This document shows, one piece after another, positions 30,020-39,946 of a stretch of DNA of 64,000 nt. The notes under the pieces were generated by a model. It worked only from the letters and a program-made list of their open reading frames with translations. It searched no databases and had not been told where the DNA came from. Position 1 is the first letter of the stretch. Each line of letters starts with the position of its first letter. This DNA is from Ferrovibrio sp. (GTDB lineage Bacteria > Pseudomonadota > Alphaproteobacteria > Ferrovibrionales > Ferrovibrionaceae). The stretch covers positions 1 through 64,000 of the forward strand of contig NZ_JAOZVR010000053.1 in assembly GCF_025869515.1 (NCBI RefSeq). The letters are read 5' to 3'. A program made the position numbers and the translations under genes.

Positions 30020-30361
30020 TCACGCCGCTTTGACGGCCAGGCCGGGCCAGGACAGCAGGATGCGATCCTCCTGCAGCCTCACCGCGATGGTGCGTGTGCA
30101 GCCCTGGTCGGCGCCCTGGGCTTCGCCGGTGGCCAGGCTGATCATCCAGTTGTGCAACGGGCAGGTGACGAAATCACCCTGCACGATGCCCTGTGACAGC
30201 GGGCCGCCCTTGTGCGGGCATTTGTCGTCCAGCGCGAAGACCCGGTCGTCCATGGTGCGGAACACGGCAATGTCGCCGCGCGCGGTCTTCACCACGCGGG
30301 CGCCGCGTTTGGGAATATCGTTCAGCGTGCCGATATCGAGCCAGTCACTGTCCATCTTCAT
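30020..30361 (-). CDS. nirD: Nitrite reductase small subunit NirD
   Basis: Rieske-like CPHKGGPLSQGIVQGDFVTCPLHNW. Confidence 0.93.
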   Translation of the reverse strand: MKMDSDWLDIGTLNDIPKRGARVVKTARGDIAVFRTMDDRVFALDDKCPHKGGPLSQGIVQGDFVTCPLHNWMISLATGEAQGADQGCTRTIAVRLQEDRILLSWPGLAVKAA

Positions 30362-30371
30362 GGCTCCCGCC

Positions 30372-32825
30372 CTACTCTGCCGCATGGGCCAGCCGCAGAT
30401 CGGCCAGCGGCTTGAATTCATGGCCGAAGGCGCCCTTGACCCGCTCGGCCCAGGGATCGACCTGGGCAAAGACCTGGGCATGGGCGAAGCGCGCGAACAG
30501 CGCACGCCGGCGTTCGGCATCCTCGACGATCTGCTGCTTCACGCTGTCAAGGCCGACGCGATGCAGCCATTTGTGGATGCGGTCGAGGTAATGCGCCTGC
30601 TCGCGATAGAGCTGCATCAGCGCGCCGGTATATTCCAGCACGTCGTCTTCGGTCTCCACCTTGCACAGCAGGATGGTCTGTTTGACCTCGAGGCCGGCGG
30701 CGCCGGCAATGTGGAATTCGTAGCCGGAATCGACGCAGATGATGCCGATATCCTTGATCGTGGCCTCGGCGCAGTTGCGCGGACAGCCGGAGACGCCGAG
30801 CTTGACCTTGTGCGGGGTCCAGCTGCCCCAGGTGAATTTCTCCAGCTTGATGCCAAGCCCGGTCGAATCCTGGGTGCCGAAACGGCACCATTCGGTGCCG
30901 ACGCAGGTCTTCACCGTGCGCAGGCCCTTGGCATAGGCATGGCCCGACACCATGCCGGCGGCATTGAGATCGGCCCAGACGCCCGGCAGGTCTTCCTTCT
31001 TCACGCCCAGCAGGTCGATGCGCTGGCCGCCGGTCACCTTCACGGTCGGGATGTTGAACTTGTCGGCCACATCGGCGATGGCGCGCAGCTCCTTGGCGCT
31101 GGTGACGCCGCCCCACATGCGCGGCACCACCGAGTAGGTGCCGTCCTTCTGGATATTGGCATGGGCACGTTCGTTGATGAAGCGAGACTGGTTGTCGTCG
31201 ACATATTCGCCGGGCCAGGTGGCGAGCAGATAGTAATTCAGCGCCGGACGGCATTTGCTGCAGCCACAGGAGGTCTTCCACTCCAGCTCCTGCATCACGG
31301 CGGGGATCGATTTCAGTTCCTTGGCCACGATCAGGCGGCGGATATCGTCATGGCCCAGATCGGTGCAGCCGCAGGCGGCCTTCGACGCCTTCGGCGCATA
31401 GCCGTCGCCCAGCGTCAGGCCGATCAGCTTCTCGACCAGGCCGGTGCAGGAGCCGCAGGAGGCCGAAGCCTTGGTGACGGCACGCACTTCCTCCAGGCTG
31501 GTGAGGCCCTTGGAGGTGATCGCACCGGTGATCTTGCTCTTGCACACGCCGTTGCATCCGCAGATCTCTGCCTCATCCGGCAAGGCTGCAACGGCCGCCA
31601 TAGGGTCCAGGGGGGTGCCCCCCGCAAAACCCTGGCCGAAAATCAGCGTCTCGCGCATCTCGGCGATGTCGGCATTCTCGCGCAGCAGCTGGAAGAACCA
31701 GGCGCCGTCTTCCACTTCGCCATACAGCACGGTGCCGATGATCCTGTTGTCCTTCAGCACCAGCCGCTTGTAGACGCCGCGTGCCGCATCGCGCAGCACG
31801 ATTTCCTCGCGGTCCTTGGCCTCGGCGAAATCGCCGGCCGAGAACAGGCTGATGCCGGTGACCTTGAGTTTGGTGGCGGTGACCGAGCCGTTATAGGCCG
31901 CAGGTTCGTCAATCAGCGTTTTGGCCAGCACGCCGGCCATGTCATAGAGCGGCGCAACCAGGCCATAGGTGGCGCCGCGATGTTCGACGCATTCGCCCAG
32001 CGCGAAAATATCGGGGTCGGAGGTGCGCATCTGGTCATCGACCACGATGCCGCGGTTGACTGTGAGTCCTGCCAGCTTTCCCAGCGCCGCGTTCGGCCGG
32101 ATGCCGACCGCCATCACCACCAGCGAGGCCGGGATCACCGTGCCGTCTTCCAGCTCCACACCCTCGACCTTGCCGTTGCCGTTGCCGACGATGGCCTTGG
32201 TGTTGGCGCCGGTCAGAACCTTGATGCCGCGTTCCTCGATGGCTTTTTTCAGCAGATAGCCGGCCGAGGCATCGAGCTGCCGCTCCATCAGCGTCGGCAT
32301 GATATGCACGACGGTGACATCCATGCCCTGTTCCGACAGGCCAGCCGCAGCCTCCAGGCCGAGCAGGCCTCCACCGATCACCACCGCACTGCCGCGCGCC
32401 TTGGCGGCCAGGATCATGGCATCGACATCATCCAGATCGCGATAGCTCAGCACGCCGGGCAGGTTATGGCCCGGCACCGGAATGATGAAGGGCACAGAGC
32501 CGGTGGCAATCACCAGCTTGTCATAGGACTCGGTCAGACCGTTATCGGTGGTGATCGTCTTGGCCGCACGGTCGATGCCGGTGACTTTGGTGCCCTTGTG
32601 CAGGGTAATGCCGTTGTTGATGTACCAGCCATCGCCATGGATGACGATCTGCTCGTAGCTCTTCTCGCCCGACAGTACCGGCGACAGCATGATGCGGTCG
32701 TAATTCACCCGCGGTTCGGCGTTGAAGATGGTGATGTCATACCGGCCGGGCGCCTTTTCCAGCAGGTTTTCCAGCATGCGCCCGGGCGCCATGCCGTTGC
32801 CGACGATCAGCAGTCTCTCAGCCAT
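30372..32825 (-). CDS. nirB: Nitrite reductase large subunit NirB
   Basis: FAD/NAD domain, BFD-like CGCNGVCKSKI, siroheme/4Fe-4S motif GVSGCPRNCAEATIKDIG. Confidence 0.95.
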   Translation of the reverse strand: MAERLLIVGNGMAPGRMLENLLEKAPGRYDITIFNAEPRVNYDRIMLSPVLSGEKSYEQIVIHGDGWYINNGITLHKGTKVTGIDRAAKTITTDNGLTESYDKLVIATGSVPFIIPVPGHNLPGVLSYRDLDDVDAMILAAKARGSAVVIGGGLLGLEAAAGLSEQGMDVTVVHIMPTLMERQLDASAGYLLKKAIEERGIKVLTGANTKAIVGNGNGKVEGVELEDGTVIPASLVVMAVGIRPNAALGKLAGLTVNRGIVVDDQMRTSDPDIFALGECVEHRGATYGLVAPLYDMAGVLAKTLIDEPAAYNGSVTATKLKVTGISLFSAGDFAEAKDREEIVLRDAARGVYKRLVLKDNRIIGTVLYGEVEDGAWFFQLLRENADIAEMRETLIFGQGFAGGTPLDPMAAVAALPDEAEICGCNGVCKSKITGAITSKGLTSLEEVRAVTKASASCGSCTGLVEKLIGLTLGDGYAPKASKAACGCTDLGHDDIRRLIVAKELKSIPAVMQELEWKTSCGCSKCRPALNYYLLATWPGEYVDDNQSRFINERAHANIQKDGTYSVVPRMWGGVTSAKELRAIADVADKFNIPTVKVTGGQRIDLLGVKKEDLPGVWADLNAAGMVSGHAYAKGLRTVKTCVGTEWCRFGTQDSTGLGIKLEKFTWGSWTPHKVKLGVSGCPRNCAEATIKDIGIICVDSGYEFHIAGAAGLEVKQTILLCKVETEDDVLEYTGALMQLYREQAHYLDRIHKWLHRVGLDSVKQQIVEDAERRRALFARFAHAQVFAQVDPWAERVKGAFGHEFKPLADLRLAHAAE

Positions 32826-32881
32826 GATCCGCACTCCCACTCTCGCGCCGCATATCTACGACGTCCTCCCGACTTTCTTTT

Positions 32882-33682
32882 TCAGGCCGCGTGCACGGCC
32901 GGCGCACGATGGCGCGCATACAGGAATTCCATGATCTCCTTGCGGCAGCGCACATATTCAGTGTCGCCGGCCAGCGTCAGGCGATTGCGCGGACGCGGCA
33001 GATCCACGGTCAGGATTTCGCCGATGGTCGCGGCAGGCCCGTTGGTCATCATCACCACGCGGTTCGACAGCAGCACGGCTTCGTCCACGTCATGGGTGAT
33101 CATGATGACGGTGTTCTTCAGCTTGGCATGCAACTCCATGACCGTGTCCTGCAGCGTCGCCCGGGTCAGGGCATCCAGCGCACCGAAGGGCTCGTCCAGC
33201 AGCAGCACCTTGGGTTCCATCGCCAGCGCACGGGCAATGCCGACGCGCTGCTTCATGCCGCCGGAAATTTCATGCGGGCGCTTGTCCAGCGCGTGATCCA
33301 TGCCGACCAGCGCGAGGTTATGCCGCGTCCACTCGTCGCGTTCGGCCTTGGCCTTGGTTTTCGAATGCACCTTGTCGACCGCCAGGCGCACGTTGTCGTA
33401 GACCGTGAGCCAGGGCAGCAGCGAATGGTTCTGGAACACCACGGCGCGGTCCGGACCCGGATCGGAGACTTCCTTGCCCTGCAGCAGAACGCCGCCGGTG
33501 GTGGCCCGCGTCAGGCCGGCCACGATATTGAGCAGCGTCGACTTGCCGCAGCCGCTGTGGCCGATCAGGGCGACGAATTCGCCGCTGTCGATCTGCAGCT
33601 GGATATCGCGAAGCGCGATGAAAGGCCCATTGGCGCCCTTGAAGGTCATGCCGACGTTTTCGATGCTGAGATAGGCGGTCAT
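32882..33682 (-). CDS. nrtD: Nitrate ABC transporter ATP-binding protein
   Basis: Walker A GHSGCGKSTLLN, signature EISGGMKQRVGIARALAM. Confidence 0.9.
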   Translation of the reverse strand: MTAYLSIENVGMTFKGANGPFIALRDIQLQIDSGEFVALIGHSGCGKSTLLNIVAGLTRATTGGVLLQGKEVSDPGPDRAVVFQNHSLLPWLTVYDNVRLAVDKVHSKTKAKAERDEWTRHNLALVGMDHALDKRPHEISGGMKQRVGIARALAMEPKVLLLDEPFGALDALTRATLQDTVMELHAKLKNTVIMITHDVDEAVLLSNRVVMMTNGPAATIGEILTVDLPRPRNRLTLAGDTEYVRCRKEIMEFLYARHRAPAVHAA

Positions 33683-33697
33683 GGCTGGCTCCTTGGA

Positions 33698-35017
33698 TTA
33701 CCGGCGCACGGTGGCGCGGGATGACGGCGTGGCGGGGGCGCCGGATTTGGTTTCGCGAATGGCCGGCGCGACGGGACGGGCGGATGAAACGTAGGAGCCG
33801 TCGAAGAACAGGTCGGCGCCCATCGGAATCGGCGCACTGGCCTGCGCCAGCGTCCATGGCCCGGCATGCAGACCTTCCGGCTTGCGATCGATCAGCGGGA
33901 ACGGCTTGTCGAGCGCGGCGGCGGCTTCGCGATAGAGATCGGTGCGATAAACGCAGTCCGCCACGGCGGCAATGTCGGTGGCCGGATCGATCAGCTTCCA
34001 GCGCTGCATCTCGGTGAGATACCACTCGGCCTGGCTGCGCCACGGGAAGTTGGCGCTGTAGCGGCCGAAGACGAAGAAATCGGGCATGTGCTCCGGGCTG
34101 ACATCGAGGCCGTAGCGCACCACGCCCAGCATGCCGAGCCGGATCGCCTCGGCGGCATGCGGGCCGATGTAGTCCGGCCTGGCCATGATCTCGACGCCTT
34201 CGAGACGGTTTTCCGGCCGGTCGAGCCATTCGGCCGCTTCCAGCAGCGCCATCAGCATGTGCTTGTGCGTGACCGGATTGCGCTCGACCCAGTCGCGGTT
34301 GGTGCCGATCACCTTTTCGATGCGGTTATTCCAGATCTCGTAGCCCGAGATCAGGATGCGCCCCACCCCGCGCAGCACGGCAAGCGAGTTCCACGGATCG
34401 CCGACGCAGAAGCCGTCGATTTCGCCGGCAGCCAGCCGGTCGGTCATCTGCGGCGGCGGCACGATCACCAGATTGACGTCGCGGTCCGGGTCGATGCCGG
34501 CCGAGGCGAGCCAGTAGCGCAGTTGAATCTGGTGCGAGGAAAAATTGAACACGGTGGCGAAGGTCAGCGTCGGCCGGCCGGCCTTGCGGTCGGCGGCGAT
34601 CACCCGGCGCAGCACGTTGCCGGCCTCGTGCCGGTCATGCAGCAGCGCCGGCTCGGCTTCCAGCAGGCGGTTCCACAGCTTCGATGAAATCGTAACGGCA
34701 TTGCCGTTCAGGTTGAGCACGAAGGAGGTGACCTGCGGTTTCTTCCAGCCGCCGGCCCCCAGCGTGGCCGCCAGCGGCATCGGCGCCAGCATATGCGCGG
34801 CATCCAGCGCGCCGAGCGCCACCTTGTCGCGCATATTGGCCCAGCTCGGCTCGCGCACCAGCGTGACATCCAGTCCGTGGCGTTCGAAGAAACCCTTCTC
34901 CTTCGCCACGATCAGCGGCGCGCAGTCGGTCAGCGCGATGAAACCGATACGCATCGGCGTGAGGGTCGCCGGCGTGGCGGCCCTCACGGTCTTTGCCTTG
35001 GTGGGACGACGGGGCAT
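33698..35017 (-). CDS. nasS: NrtA/CmpA-family protein without signal peptide; probable nitrate sensor NasS
   Basis: MRIGFIALTDCAPLIVAKEKGFFERHGLDVTLVREPSWANMRDKVALGALDAAHMLAPMPLA; no N-terminal signal. Confidence 0.75.
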   Translation of the reverse strand: MPRRPTKAKTVRAATPATLTPMRIGFIALTDCAPLIVAKEKGFFERHGLDVTLVREPSWANMRDKVALGALDAAHMLAPMPLAATLGAGGWKKPQVTSFVLNLNGNAVTISSKLWNRLLEAEPALLHDRHEAGNVLRRVIAADRKAGRPTLTFATVFNFSSHQIQLRYWLASAGIDPDRDVNLVIVPPPQMTDRLAAGEIDGFCVGDPWNSLAVLRGVGRILISGYEIWNNRIEKVIGTNRDWVERNPVTHKHMLMALLEAAEWLDRPENRLEGVEIMARPDYIGPHAAEAIRLGMLGVVRYGLDVSPEHMPDFFVFGRYSANFPWRSQAEWYLTEMQRWKLIDPATDIAAVADCVYRTDLYREAAAALDKPFPLIDRKPEGLHAGPWTLAQASAPIPMGADLFFDGSYVSSARPVAPAIRETKSGAPATPSSRATVRR

Positions 35018-35027
35018 GCTGTGCTTC

Positions 35028-35918
35028 CTATTGCGACGCGAAGCCGCCGACGCGGTTGCCGATGAAGCCGATCAGGCGGTCGAGCATGAAGCCGACCAGA
35101 CCGACATAGATCAGCGCCAGGATGATTTCGCTGATCAGCGAACTGTTCCAGGCATCCCAGATGAAGAAGCCGATGCCGACGCCGCCGATCAGCATCTCGG
35201 CCGCCACGATGGCGAGCCAGCTCAGGCCGATGCCGATCTTCAGGCCGGTGAACATGAACGGCACAGTGGCCGGCAGCATCACCTTGAAGAAGAACTCGAA
35301 GCCGTTGAGCCGCAGTACCCGCGAGACGTTGCGGTAATCCTGCGGGATATTGCGGATGCCGACCGCGGTATTGAGAATGATCGGCCAGATCGCCGTGATG
35401 GTGATGACGAAGATCGCCGATGGGTCGGCATGGCGGAAGGCGGCCAACGACAGCGGCAGCCAGGCCAGCGGCGGCACCGTGCGCAGCACCTGGAAGATCG
35501 GATCGAGGCCGCGAAACGCCAGCGTCGACTGACCGATCAGCACGCCGAGCGCAATGCCGATGATGGCTGCGAGCGAGAAGCCGATGGCAACACGCTTCAG
35601 GCTGGAGGCGAGATGCCAGAACAAGCCCTTGTCGAGATTGCCCTTGTCGTAGAACGGATCGACGATCAGTTCCCAGGTATCGGACAGCACCGTGGATGGC
35701 GGCGGCAGCGTGGCGCCCGGACTGGAGCAGGCGATCTCCCAGATCGCCAGCAGCAGGGCGAGGAACAGGATCGGCGGCAGCACGCGCGCCGCAAACATGC
35801 GCAGACCGTTTACCACGCGCGGCGCCAGGGTGGCGAGAATACTCTCGCCACCCATTTCTGCCTTGCTCAGAACGTCGGTTTTCACAGCCATGGAAAGCTC
35901 CTTGTCGTGAGCGGACAT
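35028..35918 (-). CDS. nrtB: Nitrate ABC transporter permease
   Basis: BPD-type inner-membrane domain; operon position. Confidence 0.9.
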   Translation of the reverse strand: MSAHDKELSMAVKTDVLSKAEMGGESILATLAPRVVNGLRMFAARVLPPILFLALLLAIWEIACSSPGATLPPPSTVLSDTWELIVDPFYDKGNLDKGLFWHLASSLKRVAIGFSLAAIIGIALGVLIGQSTLAFRGLDPIFQVLRTVPPLAWLPLSLAAFRHADPSAIFVITITAIWPIILNTAVGIRNIPQDYRNVSRVLRLNGFEFFFKVMLPATVPFMFTGLKIGIGLSWLAIVAAEMLIGGVGIGFFIWDAWNSSLISEIILALIYVGLVGFMLDRLIGFIGNRVGGFASQ

Positions 35919-35922
35919 CGGA

Positions 35923-37215
35923 TTACACCCGGGTGATGGCTTGGCTCTTCAGGTAGGCCATCGGGTTCTCCGGATCGAAGACCTTGCCGTCGAAGAAGGT
36001 TTCCTTGCCGCGCGAGGCCGACTTCGGCATATCGGCATCAGCCACGCCGATCGCCTTGGCCGCGTCACGCCACAGGTCTTCGCGGTTGACCTGCTTGATC
36101 AGCGCCTTGGTGTCGGTATCGGCCGGCAGATAGCCCCAGCGGATATCTTCGGTGAGGAACCACAGTTCATGGCTCTGGAACGGATAGGAGGCAAAGTCGC
36201 GCCAGAATTTCATCACCAGTGGGCTGTCGAGGCCGACCTTCACCTTGCGACCGCCATCACCATAATCGATGTCGCCGGTCTGGCGGTTGAGGATGTCTTC
36301 CACCGGCACCTTGAACCAGTCGCGGCCGCCGACGATCTTGCACAGCTCGGCCTTGTTCTCCATCTTGTCGGACCATTGCTGGGCTTCCAGCACCGCCATC
36401 AGCAGCGCCTTGGCCGCTTTCGGATTCTTCTCGATCCAATCGGCGCGCAGGCCGAGCGACTTCTCGGGATGGTCTTTCCACAATTCACCGGTGGTCAGTG
36501 CGGTGAAGCCGATCTTCTGGTGCACCAGCTGCGAGTTCCACGGCTCGCCGACGCAGAAGGCGTCCATGGTGTTGACCTTCATGTTGGCCACCATCTGCGG
36601 CGGCGGCACGGTGATGGTCGAGACATCCTTGTCCGGATCGATGCCGTTGGCGGCGAGCCAGTAGCGGATCCACAGGTCATGCGTGCCGCCCGGGAAGGTC
36701 ATGGCGCATTTGATGTCCTTGCCTTCCGCCTTGGCCTTCTTGAAGCCGGCGGCGAGCGCCTTGGCATCGGTGGTCACGCCCTTGCCGGCCCAGGTATTGG
36801 AGACCGAGATCGACTGGCCGTTGGTGTTGAGCCGGGCCAGGATATTCATCGGCACCTTGGTCTTGGTGACCTTGCCGGTGGAAATCAGATACGGCATAGG
36901 GGTGAGGATATGCGCGCCGGTGATGCCGCCGCCCGCTTCGCCCAGTTCGATATTGTCGCGCGTTGCGCCCCAGGAGGCCTGCTTCTCGATGCTCATGTCG
37001 GGCAGGCCGTATTTGGCGAACATGCCCTTCTCTTTGGCGATGATCAGCGGCGAGGCATCGGTCAGCGCGATATAGCCGAGCTTGGTGCCCTTCACTTCGG
37101 GGCCGGCGGCCTGCGCAAACGCGCCGGCGGGCAGCTGCAGCCGGGCGGCGGCGAGCAATGCAGCGGTGCCGGCGGCACCCTTGATGAGCTGGCGGCGGTT
37201 GAACTTGGTCTGCAT
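35923..37215 (-). CDS. nrtA: Nitrate ABC transporter substrate-binding protein (signal-bearing)
   Basis: Tat-like N-terminus MQTKFNRRQLIKGAAGTAALLAAARLQLPAGAFAQ; NrtA family. Confidence 0.9.
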   Translation of the reverse strand: MQTKFNRRQLIKGAAGTAALLAAARLQLPAGAFAQAAGPEVKGTKLGYIALTDASPLIIAKEKGMFAKYGLPDMSIEKQASWGATRDNIELGEAGGGITGAHILTPMPYLISTGKVTKTKVPMNILARLNTNGQSISVSNTWAGKGVTTDAKALAAGFKKAKAEGKDIKCAMTFPGGTHDLWIRYWLAANGIDPDKDVSTITVPPPQMVANMKVNTMDAFCVGEPWNSQLVHQKIGFTALTTGELWKDHPEKSLGLRADWIEKNPKAAKALLMAVLEAQQWSDKMENKAELCKIVGGRDWFKVPVEDILNRQTGDIDYGDGGRKVKVGLDSPLVMKFWRDFASYPFQSHELWFLTEDIRWGYLPADTDTKALIKQVNREDLWRDAAKAIGVADADMPKSASRGKETFFDGKVFDPENPMAYLKSQAITRV

Positions 37216-37396
37216 GGTCTACCCCTCTTCCCTGTCTGACCGTCGTTGCGGCCATAAAAAAAGCGCCCCTCAATGCCGAGCCTCGAAACGAGGCCGCATT
37301 GCGGGACGCCATTGTCCGATCCGGGACCGGTGAGCAGCGAAGACCTGGGGAGGCTTGCTGGGAGGCCGGTCAAACCCGCTGCGCCATTGCAGCGGG
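37216..37396 (-). promoter_or_regulatory. Nitrate-operon leader with ANTAR-type hairpin and intrinsic attenuator terminator
   Basis: Minus strand: CCCGCTGC-AATGGC-GCAGCGGG (37375-37396), hexaloop A1/G4; terminator hairpin 37263-37309 followed by 7 U; nrtA starts at 37215. Confidence 0.75.
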
Positions 37397-37573
37397 AGGT
37401 TCGACCTTAACTAAGCATCAACCGTGCCAGCCGCCGGCCAGACTGGATTTCCCAGGTTTTTCAGGATTTTACAGGGTATGCCCGATTCGAGGCAAAATTG
37501 GTGCGCTGCACAAAATACGGGCGAATGCTTCGACACCCTGCGTATCGCCTGTGCAGACGGTTGTAACGGCGCC

Positions 37574-38170
37574 TTACTTCTTCTTCAGCACGTCTGCGAA
37601 GGCCAGCAGCGCTTCGGCGACATCCACCAGGCGCTGCTGGCGGTCCATCGCGAGCTTGCGCAGGGCCGCATAGGCCTCGTCCTCGCCGATCTTGCGCTCG
37701 CGCATGAGAAGCCCCTTGGCCCGCTCGATCAGCTTGCGTTCAGATAGGGTGGCCTTGGTCTTTTTCAACTCGTCGCGCAGCGCCTGGAATTCGCGGAAGC
37801 GCGCCACGGCGACATCGAGGATCGGCTTCACGCGTTTCACGTTCATGCCGTCGATGACATAGGCGGAAACCCCGGCCTGCATGGCTTCCTGGATCATCGT
37901 CTCGTCGCTCTGGTCGACGAACATCACGATCGGGCGCGGCCGGTCGGCGTTGATCTGGCGCATGCTGTCGATGGTGTCGCGCGACGGGCTTTCCATGTCG
38001 ACGATGATCACGTCGGGCGCGATCTCCTGCACGCGCTTGGCCGACAGTTCGCGCGGCGCGATCTGCGCCACCAGCGTATAGCCCTTGCCCTGCAGCGCCT
38101 CGGCCAGCACCACGGCGCGGTCTGGGTCTTCGTCGATCAACAGGATACGGATCACGGGTGCGGGCGACAT
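37574..38170 (-). CDS. nasT: ANTAR-domain response regulator NasT
   Basis: Receiver domain plus ANTAR LSERKLIERAKGLLMRERKIGEDEAYAALRKLAM. Confidence 0.93.
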   Translation of the reverse strand: MSPAPVIRILLIDEDPDRAVVLAEALQGKGYTLVAQIAPRELSAKRVQEIAPDVIIVDMESPSRDTIDSMRQINADRPRPIVMFVDQSDETMIQEAMQAGVSAYVIDGMNVKRVKPILDVAVARFREFQALRDELKKTKATLSERKLIERAKGLLMRERKIGEDEAYAALRKLAMDRQQRLVDVAEALLAFADVLKKK

Positions 38171-38282
38171 GGTTGCGATGCTGGCGGACAGGTGTTTTAC
38201 CCATCCCTGTAGCAAGATGCGTACCGGAGCGACCGGCCCCGCGAAAGTTAAGCTTCGGAGATGTGGGGCAGAAAGGGGCGGA

Positions 38283-38358
38283 TGGTGGCTGGAGGCGGAT
38301 TTGAACCGCCGACCCAGGGCTTATGAGTCCCTTGCTCTACCAACTGAGCTATCCAGCC
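38283..38358 (-). tRNA. tRNA with CAT anticodon, probably elongator tRNA-Met
   Basis: GGCTGGATAGCTCAGTTGGTAGAGCAAGGGACTCATAAGCCCTGGGTCGGCGGTTCAAATCCGCCTCCAGCCACCA; full cloverleaf with encoded CCA. Confidence 0.93.
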
Positions 38359-38482
38359 ACATCCATCCGCCTGCCGGCAGGGCCGGCGGGCAAACTTCCG
38401 GGAGACCCGAAAGAGGCGCATGGAATACGGGCAGCGCCCCGATCTGTCAAGCGGCCTGCCGCTGCCGGGCAAGCCGTTGTTT

Positions 38483-39700
38483 CTACGCGGCTAATCCGGC
38501 AGTTCGGGCCGCGTCGGCCCTGCCCTCAGCCCGGGCGATCCAGCCGCCGCCGAGCAGGCGTTCGCCGGCATAGACCACACCGGCCTGGCCCGGCGCCACG
38601 CCAAATTCGGCATGCGACAGCTCCAGCCGCGCCAGATGGCTTTCCGGCCCCTCGCCCGCCGCGAAGAGTCGCGCGGCGACCGCCGGCTGCGCCGAACGCA
38701 GCTTGACGCTGACTTCCAGGCCATCGGCCGGGATCGGTTCCGCCAGCCAGTTCAGTTCGCGCAGCAGCACGTCGCGACGCGCCAGCGCCTGCTTCGGCCC
38801 GACGACGACGCGGCGCGCGGCCGCATCGAGCCGCAGGACATACAGCGGCTCAGATGCCGCGATGCCCAGGCCCTTGCGCTGGCCGACGGTGAAATGAATC
38901 ACGCCGTCGTGTCTGCCCAGCACAGTGCCCTGCAGATCCACGATCTCGCCCGGCTCGGCCGCCTCGGGCCGCAGCTTCGCCACCACGGAGGCGTAATCGC
39001 CATTGGGCACGAAGCAGATATCCTGGCTGTCCGGCTTGTCGGCCACGATCAGCCCGAACTCTTCGGCCAGCTGGCGCACCGCCGGCTTTTCCATAGCCCC
39101 GAGCGGGAAGCGCAGATAGTCGAGCTGGTCCTGCGTCGTCGTATACAGGAAATAGCTCTGGTCGCGGCGCGGATCGGCGCCGCGCAGCAGCTGTGCGCGG
39201 CCGGTGGCGGGATCGACGCTGCGCTGCACGTAATGGCCGGTGGCGAGGCAGTCGGCCGCGAGGTCGCGCGCGGTCTCCAGCAGGTCGCGGAACTTGACGC
39301 GCTGGTTGCAGCGGATGCAGGGGATCGGCGTTTCGCCGTTGACATAGCTCTCGGCGAATTCGTCGATCACCGCCTGGCGGAAGCGGCTTTCGTAATCCAG
39401 CACGTAATGCGGGATGCCGAGCCGTTCGGCCACCTGCCGCGCATCGTGGATATCCTGGCCGGCGCAGCAGGCGCCTTTTTTGGCGATGGCCGCGCCGTGA
39501 TCGTAAAGCTGCAGCGTGATACCGATGACGTCGTAACCTTCGCGCTTCAGCAGGCCGGCGACCACCGAGGAATCGACGCCGCCCGACATCGCCACCACCA
39601 CGCGCGTCTGCGCCGGGGCTTTGGCGAAGCCCAAAGAATTGCACTCCTGGGAGTTCAGCCCCTGAGAGGCGGGCGCGGCGGTGCGGTCGGCGGCGGTCAT
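38483..39700 (-). CDS. mnmA: tRNA 2-thiouridylase MnmA
   Basis: [34 protein letters not shown]; CxxC and [12 protein letters not shown] motifs; ATG at 39700. Confidence 0.95.
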   Translation of the reverse strand: MTAADRTAAPASQGLNSQECNSLGFAKAPAQTRVVVAMSGGVDSSVVAGLLKREGYDVIGITLQLYDHGAAIAKKGACCAGQDIHDARQVAERLGIPHYVLDYESRFRQAVIDEFAESYVNGETPIPCIRCNQRVKFRDLLETARDLAADCLATGHYVQRSVDPATGRAQLLRGADPRRDQSYFLYTTTQDQLDYLRFPLGAMEKPAVRQLAEEFGLIVADKPDSQDICFVPNGDYASVVAKLRPEAAEPGEIVDLQGTVLGRHDGVIHFTVGQRKGLGIAASEPLYVLRLDAAARRVVVGPKQALARRDVLLRELNWLAEPIPADGLEVSVKLRSAQPAVAARLFAAGEGPESHLARLELSHAEFGVAPGQAGVVYAGERLLGGGWIARAEGRADAARTAGLAA

Positions 39701-39802
39701 TCTGTATGCGGGTCCTTCTGCGGGCGGGACTATAGCGCCCGGCGGCGGCGAGGCAAGTTCAGCGGCGCCGAATGCTCCGGACCCGGCCGATGCCGGATGA
39801 GG

Positions 39803-39907
39803 CCCATTGGGTGCTGAATGAGTCCCGTTGAGTACCGAAAGAGTCCCATTGCGTGCTGAATGCGTCCCATTGGGTGCCGAATACGTCCCATGCGGTGCCG
39901 ATCCGGA
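39803..39907. repeat. Five imperfect 21-bp tandem repeats (array 1)
   Basis: Units begin at 39803, 39824, 39845, 39866, 39887; consensus approx CCCATTGGGTGCTGAATGAGT. Confidence 0.85.
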
Positions 39908-39946
39908 TGCGGTCATCCTGCTGTCTCCCGCCCGTCGCAATCCGGG

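Noticed and set aside
29772-33296. 1174-aa plus-strand ORF across nasA, nirD, nirB and nrtD
   Set aside because: Antisense to four confident genes; a GC-rich shadow ORF with low-complexity His/Gln/Arg-rich translation.
33698-35017. Second periplasmic nitrate-binding protein
   Set aside because: No signal peptide and a NasS-like sequence pattern; called a sensor instead.
38483-39940. Extended mnmA start at 39940
   Set aside because: The extra N-terminus is the low-complexity translation of repeat array 1; ATG 39700 fits MnmA better.
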